The notes under the pieces: model-generated
Database searches by the model: none
The model's input: only the letters and a program-made list of their open reading frames with translations
Told to the model about the DNA's origin: nothing
Shown here: positions 10,801 to 25,800 of the stretch, piece after piece
How positions within the stretch are numbered: position 1 is the stretch's first letter
Layout: the number at the start of each line of letters is the position of its first letter
Position numbers and translations under genes: made by a program
From: Combretum micranthum
Taxonomy: Eukaryota > Streptophyta > Magnoliopsida > Myrtales > Combretaceae
Direction of reading: 5' to 3'
Length of the DNA stretch: 64,000 bases
Assembly (NCBI GenBank): GCA_024138025.1
Contig: JAMXBD010000014.1
Coordinates: forward strand, 682,001 to 746,000

Positions 10801-13800
10801 AATCATGTACCTAAGACCTTTTGGGGGAAGCTGTTCTTACAGCAACATATCTCATAAACAGATTGCCATCTAGAGCCCTAGGATTTAAGAGTCCAATGGA
10901 TGTGTTGTCATTGTCAATCTTTTACCCTAACCTACATACCACAAATGATCTTGTTCCTAGAGTTTTTAGGTGTATGTCCTTTATACATGTTCACGATTAC
11001 AACCAAGGGAAACTGGATCCAAGAGCTATGAAGTGTGTATTTGTGGGATATTCATCAACCCAAAAAGGTTACAAGTGTTATCATCTATCTTCCCAAAAAT
11101 TATTTGTTTTTATGGATGTTACCTTCAATGAACATGAATCTTACTTTCCAAAACCTTATCTTCATGAGGAGAAGTTAGTAAGAGAAGACAAGGGTTTAGG
11201 TTTTGACTTGATGTTAGATCTTTCAGTTTCAAACCATCCTACTTCCTCGTCCACTAGTGGTCATGCCCCGGTTCAATCTAAGTTATTTGAGTTTGTCATA
11301 ATTTTCTCTAAACTTATGTCTGATCCTGTAATGACAGCTTTTGTGTCTGCTCAACCTGAAACTAAGTCTATTCCCAAGGATGTTAGATATGGTGAAGGCA
11401 AGATGTAAGCAAGGAAGAAGATGGTTGCCCCCAAATCTACGCAAGTTCAAGAGTCCGATGAGGTAATGATTTTTGAACCCACATTACATATTGAAACCAA
11501 ACCAAAGATAAAGAGTGAGACCTATAGGAGTAGTGGCAACACATACTTGCCCATTGCATTAAGAAAAGGTACAAGAGAGTGCACTAAAAGACCTTTATAT
11601 CCCTTTGCACACTGCCTATCCTTTAAGCATTTTTCCCCATCATACAGAGCCTTCCTAAGTAACCTAGAAACTATTGCCATTCCTTCCAATCTATCCAAAG
11701 CTTTGTCTAATGAAAAATGGAAGGAAGCTATGAATGTAGAAATGGAGACACTGGAAAAGAACAAAACATGGGAGCTTGTCAAGTTACGAGTAAGGAAGAA
11801 ACCAGTGATGTAAATGGGTGTACACAGTGAACTATAGAGCTGATGGTTCAGTAGAGAGATACAAGGCAAGGTTGGTAGCCAAAGGTTATACTCAGACGCA
11901 TGGAGTGGACTATCTAGAGACTTTTGCCCCAGTAGCAAAGTTGAATACTGTTAGAGTCATATTGTCTTTAGCAGCCAACTTTGGATGGGATTTACAACAG
12001 TTTGATGTAAAAAATGCTCTCTTGCATGGAGATCTAGAGGAAGAGATATACATGGAGATCTCACCTGGTTATAAAAAATGAGTTACTGATCATACAGTGT
12101 GCAGGTTAAAGAAGGCATTATATAGGCTTAAACAATCTCCTCGAGCATAGTTCGGCAGGTTTGCCAAAATTATAGTGATGTTAGGATATAAGCAAAGTCA
12201 AGAAGATCATACACTGTTTGTCAAACGCTTATCTTCTGGGGTACTCACGGTTCTCTTCATTTATGTAGATGATATAATTGTTATAGGAAGTGATGACGAG
12301 GAAAGACATGTTTTTGAGTGAGTGCTTGGCAAAAGAATTTGAGATTAAGATACTTAGGAAGCTAAAGTATTTTCTCGGAATTGAAGTAGCACATTCAGAG
12401 AAGGGTATTTTTCTCTCTCAACAGAAGTATGTAACTGATCTACTCAAGGAGATGGGTAAAACAGCATGCAAACCGGTGAGTACTCCAACATATAAGAATG
12501 TGAAGCTTGGAATAGCAAAGGAAGATGCTATAGTAGACAAAGGAATGTATCAACGTTTGGTAGGAAAATTCATTTATCTATCCCACACATGACCGGATAT
12601 AGCTTGTGTTGTGAGTATGATTAGTCAACTCATGCGCAGTCTAAAAGAGGTCCATCTTCGAGCGGCACATAAAGTACTGCAATATCTTAAAGGTATACCA
12701 GGAAGAGGAATTCTCTTTAGGAGAAGTAAGGAACTAATACTTGAAGCTTACATAGATGCTGATTATGCTGGGTCATTGATTGATAGAAGATCGACCACTG
12801 GATATTGTGTGTTTCTTGGTGGGAACCTCGTGACATGGATGAGCAAGAAGCAAAATGTAATAGCACGGTCTAGTGCAGAAGCTGAACTTTGAGCAATGGC
12901 TCAAGGAATATGTGAGTTACTTTGGCTGAAGATCATTCTACAAGACATGAGGGTCAAGTCGGAGGGCCCGATGAGACATTAATAAGTTTGCTATTAGCAT
13001 TTACAACAATCCTGTGCAACATGAGTTTATCGAGGAGAAATTGGAGAGCGGATTAATCTGCACACTTTATGTGTCTACAAATGATCAAGCTCGCTGATGT
13101 TTTAACCAAAGGGTTAAGTGGTCCAATGTTTGAAAATATTGTATCCAAGCTGGGAATGGAGAATATCTATTCACCAGCTTAGGGAGGAGTGTGGGACAAT
13201 ATGACTAATTGGTCTATTTTAGGAAAGTAATGTTGTAAATATTGTAATCATAGAATCAGAATAAATTAGGGAAGTTTGACCATTAAATTAGAAGATTTTG
13301 TTAGAAATATTATAATTATAAAATCATACTAAATTAGGAAAGTTTGACCCTTAAATTAAGAGATTTTACTATCATTATTTTAAGGTACTTGCCGATTTTG
13401 TGTTTAACTTGTATATAATTGATTCATTGTAAATCCTAAAAAATAATATACAGTATTCTCTTTCAATTTTTACGTTAGTTTCAATTGTTTCCAATTGCAA
13501 GGGAGGATTGGTTGTTACTATGGCTTCATTTTCAGAGCTTAAGTTGGGTTCTAGAACTTGTTTTTGGTTTGGAACAATTGCTCTTCTAGAATATACCTTT
13601 GAAAATTTTGAAAAATCATGAGAGGTGCTTGATAAATCTGGAGAAGACACATGGTCTAAAGAAAGTCTCTCTTGGACTAACTCTTGTGTACAGCTGTTTA
13701 AGTGGACATTGGACTTATGTTGGATAGGAATTTATCAGCAGGTATAGGCAAATCAAGAGGACTCCATGGCTCAAGAGTATTAGCCTCTATGGTAATTTCT

Positions 13801-16800
13801 TCCTGAATATAGGACTTTGTAAAATATGGCTTATTTTCAAAAAATGTGATATCTACTAGTGCATAGGATTTTCTTAAGGTGGGGTCATAACACTTGTACC
13901 CCTTTTGAGTCGATGAATAATCTAGAAATACACATCTAATTGCACGGGGGTCCAATTTTCCTCTATATTGATCGTGAACACGTACAAATGTAGTGCAACC
14001 AAAGACTCTAGGAACAAGACCACTTGTCATCCTAAAATGAGGAAAAAAACGGTTTAGAATATCCATGGTGCTTTTATTGACTAGCACTCGCGAGGGAAAT
14101 CTGCTTATCATATGTGTAAAAGTGAGAATGGCTTCTCCCCAGTAGGATTTAGGAACATTCCCTTGAATCAATAAAGCTCTAGTAGTGTTAAGCAAATGCC
14201 CATTTTTCCTCTTAACTATCCCATTTTGTTGAGGTGTGTTAACACAAGATGATTCATGAATGATGCCCTCTTTTTGAAAATAAGGTGATAAAACTTGGTT
14301 AAAGTAATCTCTTGCATTAACAAACCTAAAGGTTTTAATTTTGACCCCAAATTGGTTTTGAACCATATTATCAAAATTTAGGATGACAGTGCTAATATCT
14401 GACTTTTGTTTAAGTAGAAAGATCCATGCAACCCTTGTGCAATCATCAATCAATGACACAAACCATCTAGCTCCAAAAATATTTGGAATATTTGAAGTTC
14501 CCCAAATATCATTATGAATCAAATGGAAAGGATAAATGCTCCTTTTACTATTGATAGGGAAAGATACACGAGTATGTTTTGCTAATTGACAAGCCCCACA
14601 TTGAAACTCAGAGATATCTAATCCTTAAAACAGTTTATGAAACATAACCTTTAAAACTTAAAACGATGGATGATTTAAACGGAAATGATAAAGCCAAATA
14701 AAATCTTTATTAGAAGGGGAGAGAGAGGACATAAATACATTACTCCTGGTATTCTGAGACAATTCAAGATAATAAAGCCCGTTTCTTTCCTTAGCAAGTC
14801 TAATTTTTCTCCCTGAGATCTAATTTTGAATATCACAGTGAGACATAAAAAAACAACAGGATTGGTCATTACCAAGCTTTTGAATAGAGATAAGATTGGC
14901 TGATAATTTTGGCACATGAATAACATCTTTAAGAACAATAGAAGAGGTTATATAGATATCTCTTATTCCTACAATAGCACTAAGATTTGCTACTGAAGTT
15001 TTACTATTGCTAAGGCACGGTGTATATGAATGGAAAAGTTCTGAGGAATGAGTCATATGATCGGTAGCTCTGAAATCAAGCATCCAAGAGTTAGTGTAGA
15101 ACTTATCTAATGATGCATATCATATAAGATTAAAGATCTACCTAAGAAGGTTAATGAATTACCCTAAGAAGACACTCAAAAGATCTTAGTAATGTTCCCA
15201 ACTTTTTGATCTCTTCACTGTTAAGACCCTTTATCTTTGAAGCTTCATCAATCTTGATTTCCTTGGTAAACGTAGACATTATGATATATTGGAAATTTGA
15301 CTAGAATAAAAAAAACCAGTTGATGTATAATTGGCAATAATAAAGGTGCAATGAAGGCTCCCAAATAACAGTGTAATAGGAACAATAGATGGTAGCAATG
15401 AAGGCCACTAGATAAGAGAGAAATTTGGAAGAGAGAATTTTGTATATTTCTTCTATATAACTAATACAAGAAACATCAATATATATAGACAATGTATACT
15501 TGGTACGAGTACTAAAAGTTAGTGTACCAACCCTACCTAACACATTATTAATTATCCTATCTAAAAGAAAAAAGAAAAAAAATAATATTTACAAAAAAAT
15601 ATTACAACTCAACAGACAGAGGTATTAAAATGTGTTTTGATTTGGGCAGAAAAGGCAGTAAAATGAGAAAATAGCTCAAAACAATTTTTCATAAGATAAA
15701 GCCAAGTCATGTGAGAGTAATCATCCACAAAAGTAACAAAACATTTAAAACCGGTTTTAGATATAGCAAGACAAGATTCCCATACATCAGAATGAACTAA
15801 TGCAAAAGGCATTCTAGCCCTTTTATTGACTCTAGGAACAGAAGTCAACCGATGGTGTTTTGCATACTGTCATGACTCACAATCTAATCTAGAGACACTA
15901 TTAAATTGGGGATGAAATTTGTTCAACACAAATAATAAAGGATGGCCCAATCGGCAGTATACTTCAAATGGTGTGAGAATACTGAAGCATGTAACAGATC
16001 TTGGTACTTGAGTATCCAGAATGTAAAGACCTCCTGATTCATGTCCTTTACCGATAATCTTCTTCGTCATAAAATCCTAAAATAAACAGTGGTTGGGAAA
16101 AAATGAGACACAACAATTCAAGGCATGAGTAAGTTGATTAACAGATAGTAAGTTAAAAGAAAATTGGAGCAAATATAACACTGCGAATAGGGAAAGCTGT
16201 GGAATAGGATTAATAAAGCTAGAACCAAGAACATGAGACTTAAAACCATCTACTAATGTGATATTTGTAAGACTTGTTCAAGCCTGATAAGTTGAAAAGA
16301 CACCAAGATTACCTATCATATGATCTGTGGCACCAGAACCAATGACTCATTTGGAAGATAAGGAAAGAAGACACGTATTTGGTTAACCTAACTCAGCAAC
16401 AGCAGATATATAATAAGATGAAGTCTTCAATGCCTCTTGGTACTAAAAGAATTTTGCATAGTCATCAGCACAAACAGTAATTTTCTTCTTAGAGAGAGAC
16501 TTAGTTGTGGAGTCAGTGGAGGCAATGAGTACTGGTTGTTTCTTTAGGTTACGATTTTGCAACTTCTTACAAGTACTCTTCGTATGCCCTAGCTCATGAC
16601 AGTAAAAGCACACGACTCCCCCTGAATCCTGACCTCGAATACCATCTCCCCTCTCCTATTGATGGAGTTGCAACTTGTACTTTGATTGACAAGGGCACTA
16701 GCAGTGTGAAGGGGTGACATCTAAATGCTTCTCTATGCAAACAACTCAAGTAAAGACTTCCAGAAGAGAAGAAATCTCAGGACTACAGAGAATATGAGAC

Positions 16801-19800
16801 TTGACAAAATCATACTCTGGCGAAGACCGGCCAAAAATTTCATAACTGTCATTTGTTCGCTTTAAGACTATTGAACTTCTACATCAGGTATAAATGGTAG
16901 TAATACATTTAATTCTTCATATATTTTCTCAAAATTCATTAGGTAGGTAGTTAGAGACTGATCTTACTGCTCGGCACAATAGAAACTATTACACGTCAAA
17001 GATATGGGAAATATTCCCTTTTTCCAGTATACATGAATTCCAAATATGCCATAAGCTCCTTGACATACTCATAATGATCAACTAAAGTAATGATCTCATT
17101 ATCAATGGAATTTCTAGGCTGTAAAAATATGTGAGCATCATCTTGCAACCATGCTTTTCTAGTATTATCTGAGGATGGATTATTTGTAAGATGATCATCT
17201 TTCTCAATACTTCATAAATATACCCGCATAGTTTTGCTCAAAGTAATAAAAGTTGTTTCCATCAAGTTTATGTTCTGCAATTTTAGTTATCATCAGAACC
17301 ATATCAACAATATGTGATTTATTCTCAGCCATCTTGTTCAACAAAGTAGCCCAACAAAATGAACTAGAAATTTACTTCCCACGCAGATAAAACTGATCCC
17401 AATGCACAAGAGAAGCCAAATGCAACTTCTAAACACGGCCTATATTGCAACCAACAAAAGATCAAACTCCAAATCCTAACTATCAAAAAATCAAACACTT
17501 CAATACCTTTACCCAAATACCGAGCTTTTCAAAACCACCAATGCAGAAACACCAACACAAAAAAAAAAATAAATAAATAAAAAATAAAAATAAAAATTGT
17601 TCCAGCAATGAAACAAACCAGACCAAAAACCCAATCTTAGCGAAGGACACGTCTCCCAAGATGGTTCATCCAAATGTCGAAAAATAGTGAAGGAATCCAT
17701 ACCACGAAGGCCCAGTACTTACACGTGATCAAAAGGATATTTCACACACCTCTACGTGCAGAAAGAATAGATGGTGCATCAGAACTTCAAGTGGCACTTG
17801 AGCCTCATGAGCTGGTTAGAAGGTCATCGGAGCTTGTCGAATTGGGACATCAACCGGTGGTCTCTCCTCTTAGGGGGGGCAGTGAGGAAAAAAAAAAAAA
17901 ACACAAACACTCATTGGGGTATGTGTGTGAAGGATTCAAACGCCACTCACTAGGATAGCGAGGGTTGATGAAAGTTTCTTTTAACCTAAACCTTAATTTT
18001 CAAAATTTCCTAAGCTTTGATACCATGTTATTTGATAGAAAACTGAGAATAATTGTATAGTTATATATTTTGTTATGTACAAATGAGGATATATATAAAG
18101 CTATGTTCTTACCTACCTCTACCAAATACTTCATTAATTACAATATCTAGTGACTACCTTAACACAATGAAATATTTACAAGTGCAAAATATGAAAAGCA
18201 AGGAGTTGAAACAAAATATAGTAAAGAGATATGAGAAAAGAACAAAATATAATAAAGAGACATGAGGTAACATTCATGGATGAGAATGATGTTCTTGGGG
18301 TAGAGTTCATCAAGAAGAAACAAGGAAAGTAAGATGGATATTCTTTGGCTATGTGCAAAGATGACTTCTAGTAAGATTGCAATTGAGCCGAGCTACTTAC
18401 GAGTTATTTAAGCTCAACACGCTTCTGGCTCGGCTTAGCTCAAGCTAGTTTAGTGAACGAGCCGAACTCCAACCTATAATATAGTTGGCTTAACTAAACG
18501 AGTTAAGCTCAAGCTCCCATCTAAGTTTGCAAGTTTGAGTTAACTCGTGAGTAAACTCATTTATGCTTGTAAGCAACTTATATAGGCTCAAAAACAAACT
18601 CATAAGTAGGTTCATGAATTATATATATCATAGATTATACATTATATACTATACTTGTAAAATATAATTGAAACAAAAAACTAATTTCTAAATAGTATAT
18701 ATATAGCTTAATCTTTATTCATTATTTTCCCATTTATTTAGACATTTATTCATCATGTACTATAACTTCTTGGATTTTATTTTATCTTTAGGGCTCATGA
18801 ACTACGTAAGTTCAAAGTTCAATATGTAAACTAAGCTCTTAAAATAAAGCTTGTTTATCTAAATGACTTAAACTCAAGCTTAGATTTCAGATTCAATTAA
18901 AAGTTCAACCTGTGCTTGAGCTCAAGTTTGATAATTTTTTAGCAAGTCGAGGCCAACCTTTGAAAGCTCAAGTCAACTCAGCTCATTTGCATTTGCATCC
19001 CTTAATTCTAGTTATACTTGCTAAGTGTTGTGACAATTTAAAGCCAACCCCCTTTACACGTGGGCGATGGAAACTAATAAAGTCATGAATGGAAACAATT
19101 AGATGTGGCATAAAGCACTCAGACATCAAAGAAAATATTGTTTACGACAAAGTGCAATAATAGGATTCATATATTTAGCTCTCTAAAATTAGATCTTGAA
19201 ATCTGTTGTTGTCACTATATTTCTCATTAGCATTTTTTATGGTCTTTCTTTTGAGCAAAAGCATATTCATCAATATCCAATAAAGCATGCAACCAAAACT
19301 GACAATGCACATTGTCATATGATGCTTCAGTTCGCAAGAATAGATAGGAAGCCAGTGACTTATTACCTGAATATGTGCCAATGTATTGTTGGTGCCATCT
19401 TTCAAAAGACTCTCATACATTTTCTTTGCCGGCTGCACGAAAATAGTATGGAAGTTAGAGCAAGAAAATAGTCTTTATTCAAAAGAGTAATGAATGCCTA
19501 GGTAACATACAGACTAGAGCACACAAAACAACTAATAAACTGTTTATACTTGGCCAATTTCGAACTTATCCTGTTCCTAATCGTCTACATTTCCTAAACA
19601 TTAGAAATCTAGTGTCTTGAAAACAACAGTGATATGTATTTGATCTATTACAATTTCAATGCTAGTGGCTAAATAGCACGTATTACTCATTTTCTTATAA
19701 GGTCGTGTTTCAACAATTAGAGATTGCTTATTGCTAGCACAGCCATTAAAAATGTTCAAATCAGAAGGGGAAAAAAAGGATGAAGGCAAGGAGATCAGAG

Positions 19801-22800
19801 TATCGGATGTATCCTTGAAATGGTGGATAATTCTTAATTAATACTATCAGTTAAAGCATGAAAAAAGATGATTAAACTAATATGCAAACAACAGTATTCA
19901 ATCAGAATCAAAACAAGGAATTTGTTACAAGATTGTGTGAAATTGTGTTTAGGCTCATATGAGATAATCCTATGATCTCTATTAATGGTTTGATTTCAAA
20001 GAGAATCATCTCTAGATGTATTTTTTTATTGAAATATTTCTAGAAATAGGCCCTTTCTTTCCACACCCACCAACCCCACCACCCCCCCCCCCCCCCCCCC
20101 CCCCCCCCCCTTCGCGCCCCCACGCAACCCCCCCAAACAAAAAAAAAAAAAAAAAAAAAAAACAACCACACACCGGTTCCTTTCTGTCAATATAATGCAG
20201 ATTACATGTAGTCAGCTATGATCAACAACTGTTGCCTATTTTTCCTCTTATTGTCACACATATTGTTAACCATCCAATAGCTCCCCTTACGTCTGTTCAC
20301 AACAATTATATTCAATATCACCCTATATCTATGACACAACAATACAAACATTCATTAATACAAACATGCACACACATAGAGCATAAACACTTCACTTTGA
20401 CACATTACGTGCTATAAACAGCATCACATCAGCACCGACATAACCCATCACAAAGCTGAAGAGGAAATACTCCTATTTCTAGTAGACATGGTGATTCATG
20501 CTTTAGCCATAACAGAATTATTGTACTCATGGCTCAAGGAACAGCCATCATCATTCCCATCACACTAACCAACACTTAAGCTTGATGCTCAACTCTAGGA
20601 CAGACATAGTTTATCCCTTGGAAAGGAGGGTTTGTAGTGGCTCCTCCAGAAAAATCTTGTGGTAGAGAAGTGGCCACTGACGAACATAGTAAATTAGCAA
20701 TAGATGATGAGGTAAATATGTACCTTATTTAGCTGCATCTTAGGTAATTTTTTTTCCATTTAAGGCTACATGTTTGACTGCATCTAGACTGGACAAAGCA
20801 GATGACTTTGTTTGAATTTCAAAACAATCAAAACCAATATGGACATCAAACCAATGTTACAAAATCAAATCATGAAATTACCCATTCAGATATGTATACA
20901 AGCACCATAAGAAGAAGATGTAAAGCTTTATATGTTGTTGCTGCTATCATGTCTTTTATGGATTGTTGTTTATAGTGTTTATAAGTTTATTTATGATATT
21001 GTCTGTGAGGATTTGTTTCTGTTGTGTCTATAAGGTGTGTAGCATCACAATAAGCCAAGTGGCATATAGGTAAGTGGTGGTTAATTGCTGTCATCAATTA
21101 TGTGTGTCTAGTTGTCATAATGAGAGAAAATAGGGGAAATGACAATTTGGTATCCTTCAGAATTGAATGAAGCGGAAAAAAGGGCAGCAGGTATTTCTCT
21201 AAAATTTCTTATCTTATTTTCGTGAAATCATTGGGTTCTCTCTTTAACAAGTCCAAAATTAATCACTAAAATAGGTAAAAAAAGGCAGAAGTACTAACCA
21301 ATCCTATAACAATTTGGTATAAGAACCAAACATGGTGGAGGATATCAAGTAGCTTCAGCAACAATTTCAAACCTTTATCCAAATGTATGAGCATGATAGG
21401 GTGCAAAAGGAGGAAATCTTACAACAATTGGCTTCCTTGTCTAAGGATGTGGCGAACAACAAAGGGAAGGCGAGGGAGGAAGAAGCGTCCAGTGGAGGTG
21501 ATGGATGGACAGAAGGAGGGTCAAGAGTGATGGGGGAAGGCAAGAAGGAATGCTCATGACCAGGTTGGCAAAACTTAATTTTCCAAAGTTCGACGGAACT
21601 GCAAATTCACTTGGATGGTAAAATAGGTGTGAACATTATTTTAAACACTAGAAAACAACTGAGGAAGATAAAATTGAGTAAGTGGTTATATAGAAGGAGA
21701 AGCATAACTGTGGTTTACGGAAGTGGAAAAGGACAGACAGGTTTGGAGTGGAAGGAATTTAAGGAATTGTGCAATAGACCCATGAGAACAGATCCTTTAG
21801 GCAAGTTGGCTAAACTGAAACAAGCAGGAATGATAGAAGAGTATCGGCGAAGGTTTATACATCTAGCAACCCAAACACCTTCTCTCTCATCCAATCAAGA
21901 AGTAAAATTATTTTTGAGTGGGTTAAAGGAAAATATTTCCTTGGATGTCAGGCTGCAAAATCCACAAGATCTCATACAGGTGGTTAATTTAGCCCGGATA
22001 TTTGAGAGAAGCAATCATGCGCCACGCGAAGAAATTGACTTACCCGGAAAGAAGACCAGTTTTGAATTAACACATAAGAAAGTTCCCTATGTGCAGCAAT
22101 GAAGTAGAGCAAAACTGGAAAATAGAAGTAATAAAAGCTTATGTTTTAATTGTGATGAACGATTTTATGGTTGAGCATAAGTGTAAGCGGTTATTTTGGC
22201 TAGAATTAGTAGAGCAACCAGGAAGCTCAGAAGAATCTGTGGAACAAATGGGAGAAGAAAATGTTGATGAAGAAATTGGGGTCTCCTTGCAGGCTACAGT
22301 GGGGGTTGGGACAGCACATGCCATGAGGATCGAAGGAAATATCAATGGGAAAAAGGTATTAGTGTTAGTGGACACAAGTAGTACCCACACTTTTATTGAT
22401 TCCATAATCATGGAAAAACTCGGTTTGAAAGTGATGAATAAGGAGAATATGTAGGTAATGGTGGCGAATGGCGAAAACATAGTGGGCTCTGTGAGTGTGT
22501 TACTTTGCAGTTGACTGCATGTCAATTTCGACTTAATTTATATGTCTTGCCGCTTTGTGGAGTTAAAGTTAATAAGGTGCTTATAGTAAATTGGTTGTTG
22601 TCTCTTGGGACAATTAATTGGGATTTTTGCGCAATGCGTATGAAGTTCCCGCTAAACAAAAGCCTTGGTTTTAGAAGGTATTACAGGCTGTAAAAATGTC
22701 CAGTTGGTGGCAGCAATGCATGCTATGGAAGAACAGAAAGAATTGCAAATGTTGTTAATGTCATATGACCAACTATTTCAACCACTGTCATGTTTACCTC

Positions 22801-25800
22801 CTTCCCCTAGCTGTGATCACAGACTTCGACTTCAATCAAGCACTTCTCCTATTGTAGTTCGGCCCTATAGATACCCACATTAACAAAAAGATGAAATTGA
22901 GAAGCAATGTCACGAAATATTGGCTAAAGGAATTATTCGTCCAAGTTAGTCCCTTTATTCATCCCTGGTGTTGTTAATGTAGAAGGCAAACAAAACATGG
23001 CAATTTTGCAATGACTGTCATGCACTAAATGAGTAAACTGTGAAAGATAAGCTTCCAATCCTGGTAATTGAAGAATTGTTGAAAGAGTTACATAGAGCCA
23101 GATATTTTTCTAAATTACATCTTTGCTCCGGGTATCATCAAGTTCGAATGTTCGAGCCCGATATTGAGAAGATGGCTTTCCACACTCACCATGGGCATTT
23201 TGAATTTCTTGTTATACCTTTTGGCCTCACAAATGCCTCCTTTACGTTGCAAGCATTGATGAATGATATTTTCAAAGGCTTGTTGCGAAAATTTGTATTG
23301 GTATTCTTTGATGATATTTTGATCTATAGTAAGACATGGGTTGAGCACATGCAACGCCTTCATAAAGTATATGAAATGCTTAAGACTTATCAATTATTCT
23401 TAAAGAGATCTAAATGTCTATTCAGGCAACAACAAATATCATATATGGGGCATCCCGTTTCTAAGGTAGGAGTTAAAAGCATATCCAGAGAAGGTTGAGG
23501 CAATGACAACAGAGTGGCCTAAACACGTTCATCACAGCTTTTAAGGGGTTTTCTAAGCTTGACAGGCTATCACCACAGGTTCATGAGAGATTATGGAAAG
23601 ATTGGCCACTAACTTATATCAGAATTTGCTTTTGAGACTTTGAAATTAGCAATGACCGCTGCTTCCGTCTTAGCTTTACAATTTCTCTTTAGAATTTATT
23701 GTAGAATGTGATGCATCAGGTATGGGGAATGGATGTTACAATAGCAAGGAAAACTTTTTTTCTTCTTCAGTCTTTCAGTTGCACAGCAACACCTGAAATT
23801 AGCATCTTATGAGAGGGAGTTGATTGGATTGGCTAAAGCTATAAGACATTGGAGAGCTTATTGAAAAAAAACCAAGGATAAGAAATTTCTATTTCTCTTT
23901 CTTATTTTTCCTTACAATATGCAGTATAATATATAAAGGGTTACATAAGGATAAAAAAGGAAAAAACTGCAATACTATAATACATGGTATGCAAATCTAA
24001 TTAATTCTCCTATTATTTACAACAATCTAATTAATTCTCCTATTTTTTACAGCTCACATATCTCAATAATTAATCGCATATCTCGACACTCCCCCTCAAG
24101 CTAAGAAATAGATGTTTTCCATTCCCAGCTTAGACATAAGATCATGAAAACTTGAACTGCTCAGCCCTTTTGTTAGAACATCTGCTAATTGTCGTCCTGT
24201 TGGATCATAGGACATACACTAACCCTACCTCCAGTTTTTCCTTAATGAAATGTCTATCAATTTCAATATACTTTGTCCTATCGTGTTGTATAGGATTATG
24301 AGCAATATTGATAGTTGATTTGTTGTCATAATAGAGTTTCATACGACTATCCCATTTGATTCTCAAATCATCTAATATAATCTTCAACCAGAGTAATTCA
24401 CACAATCCTTGAGCAATTGCCCTAAACTCTTATTCGGCTGATGGTCGTGCCACCATATTCTGGCTTTTACTCCTCCATGTTACCAGGTTACCTCCAACAA
24501 AAGTATAATACCCGGTAGTTAATCTTCTATCCACTAGAGAACCAGCATAGTCAGCATCGGTGTAGGCTTCTAGAGTAAGTTTGGAGTTCCTTTTGAACAG
24601 AATTCCCTTTCTTGGATTGCCTTTCAAGTAGTGAAGCACTCTATAGGCAGCTTGAAGGTGAGATTCTCTTGAATCATGCATGAATTGACTTATTACACTT
24701 ATTGAATATGTAATGTCTAGTCAAGTGTGGCTTAGATATATAAGCTTACTAACCAATCTCTAGTACATTCTCTTATTTATTGCTGGTTCTTCCTTAGCTT
24801 CTCCCAACTTGTGATTTAGATCTATTAGAGTAGAGACTGGCTTACTACCAATCTTTCCTATTTCTGCTAATAAATCGGTCACATAATTCTGTTGTGAAAT
24901 AAAAATTCCTTATGTGGAATAAACCACCTCAATACCAAGGAAGTACTTCAGTTTCCCCAATTCCTTTATCTCAAATTCTCTGGTTAGCCGTTGCTTCAAC
25001 TCATACTTTTCTCTTTCATCATTTCCAGTTACTATGATGCCGTCTACATAGACTATAAGCACAGTTACCCCCCCTGCAGTCAAGTGCTTAGTAAAGAGAG
25101 TGTGATCCCCTTGGCTTTGTTTATAACCAGACTTCTTCATAACCTCAGCAAATCTTCTAAACCAAGCTCTAGGGGATTGTTTTAACCCATAAAGAGCCTT
25201 CTTCAGCTTGCATACCTTATTACCTGTATCTCCCTTCAATCCTGGTGGAATGTTCATGTAGATTTCTTCATCTAAGTCACCATGAAGAAATACGTTTTTG
25301 ACATCATACTGTAGAAATTGCCAGTTAAAGTGAGCAGCCAATGACAACAAACTTCTCATAGTATTCATTTTGCAACCGAAGAAAAATTCTCTTGATAATC
25401 AACTCCATATGTTTGAGTATACCCTTTTGCCACCAATCGGGCTTTATATCTTTCAAGGAATCCATCAACTTTGTATTTTACTATAAAAATCCATTTACAG
25501 TCAACAATATTTTTTCCTTTCGGTTAATCAGCAATCTCCCAGGTTTTATTCTTTTCCAAAGCACTCATTTCTTCTCTCATAGCATTCCTCCGTTCCCTTT
25601 TCGACAATGCCTCAAAAACTGTGCTAGGAATAGCAATGGTGTTTAAACTCACAATGAACCTTTTGTGAGCTGGTGATAGACGCTTGAGGTAAACATAGTG
25701 AGACAATGGATAAAATGGTCGCTTAGTGCATTCTCTAGCTCCTTTTCTCACAGCAATGGGAAGGTCTAGGTTGTCTATTGGGTCAATAGATAGTTCAACA

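Noticed and set aside
17674..17958. Plus-strand frame of 94 codons in the copia E leader
   Set aside because: Lies in the untranslated leader of an antisense element, ends in Lys-rich low complexity, and has no homology.
22139..22525. Minus-strand open frame of 128 codons over the gypsy protease
   Set aside because: Antisense shadow of the gypsy gag-pol region; no homology, low-complexity Ser/Thr content.
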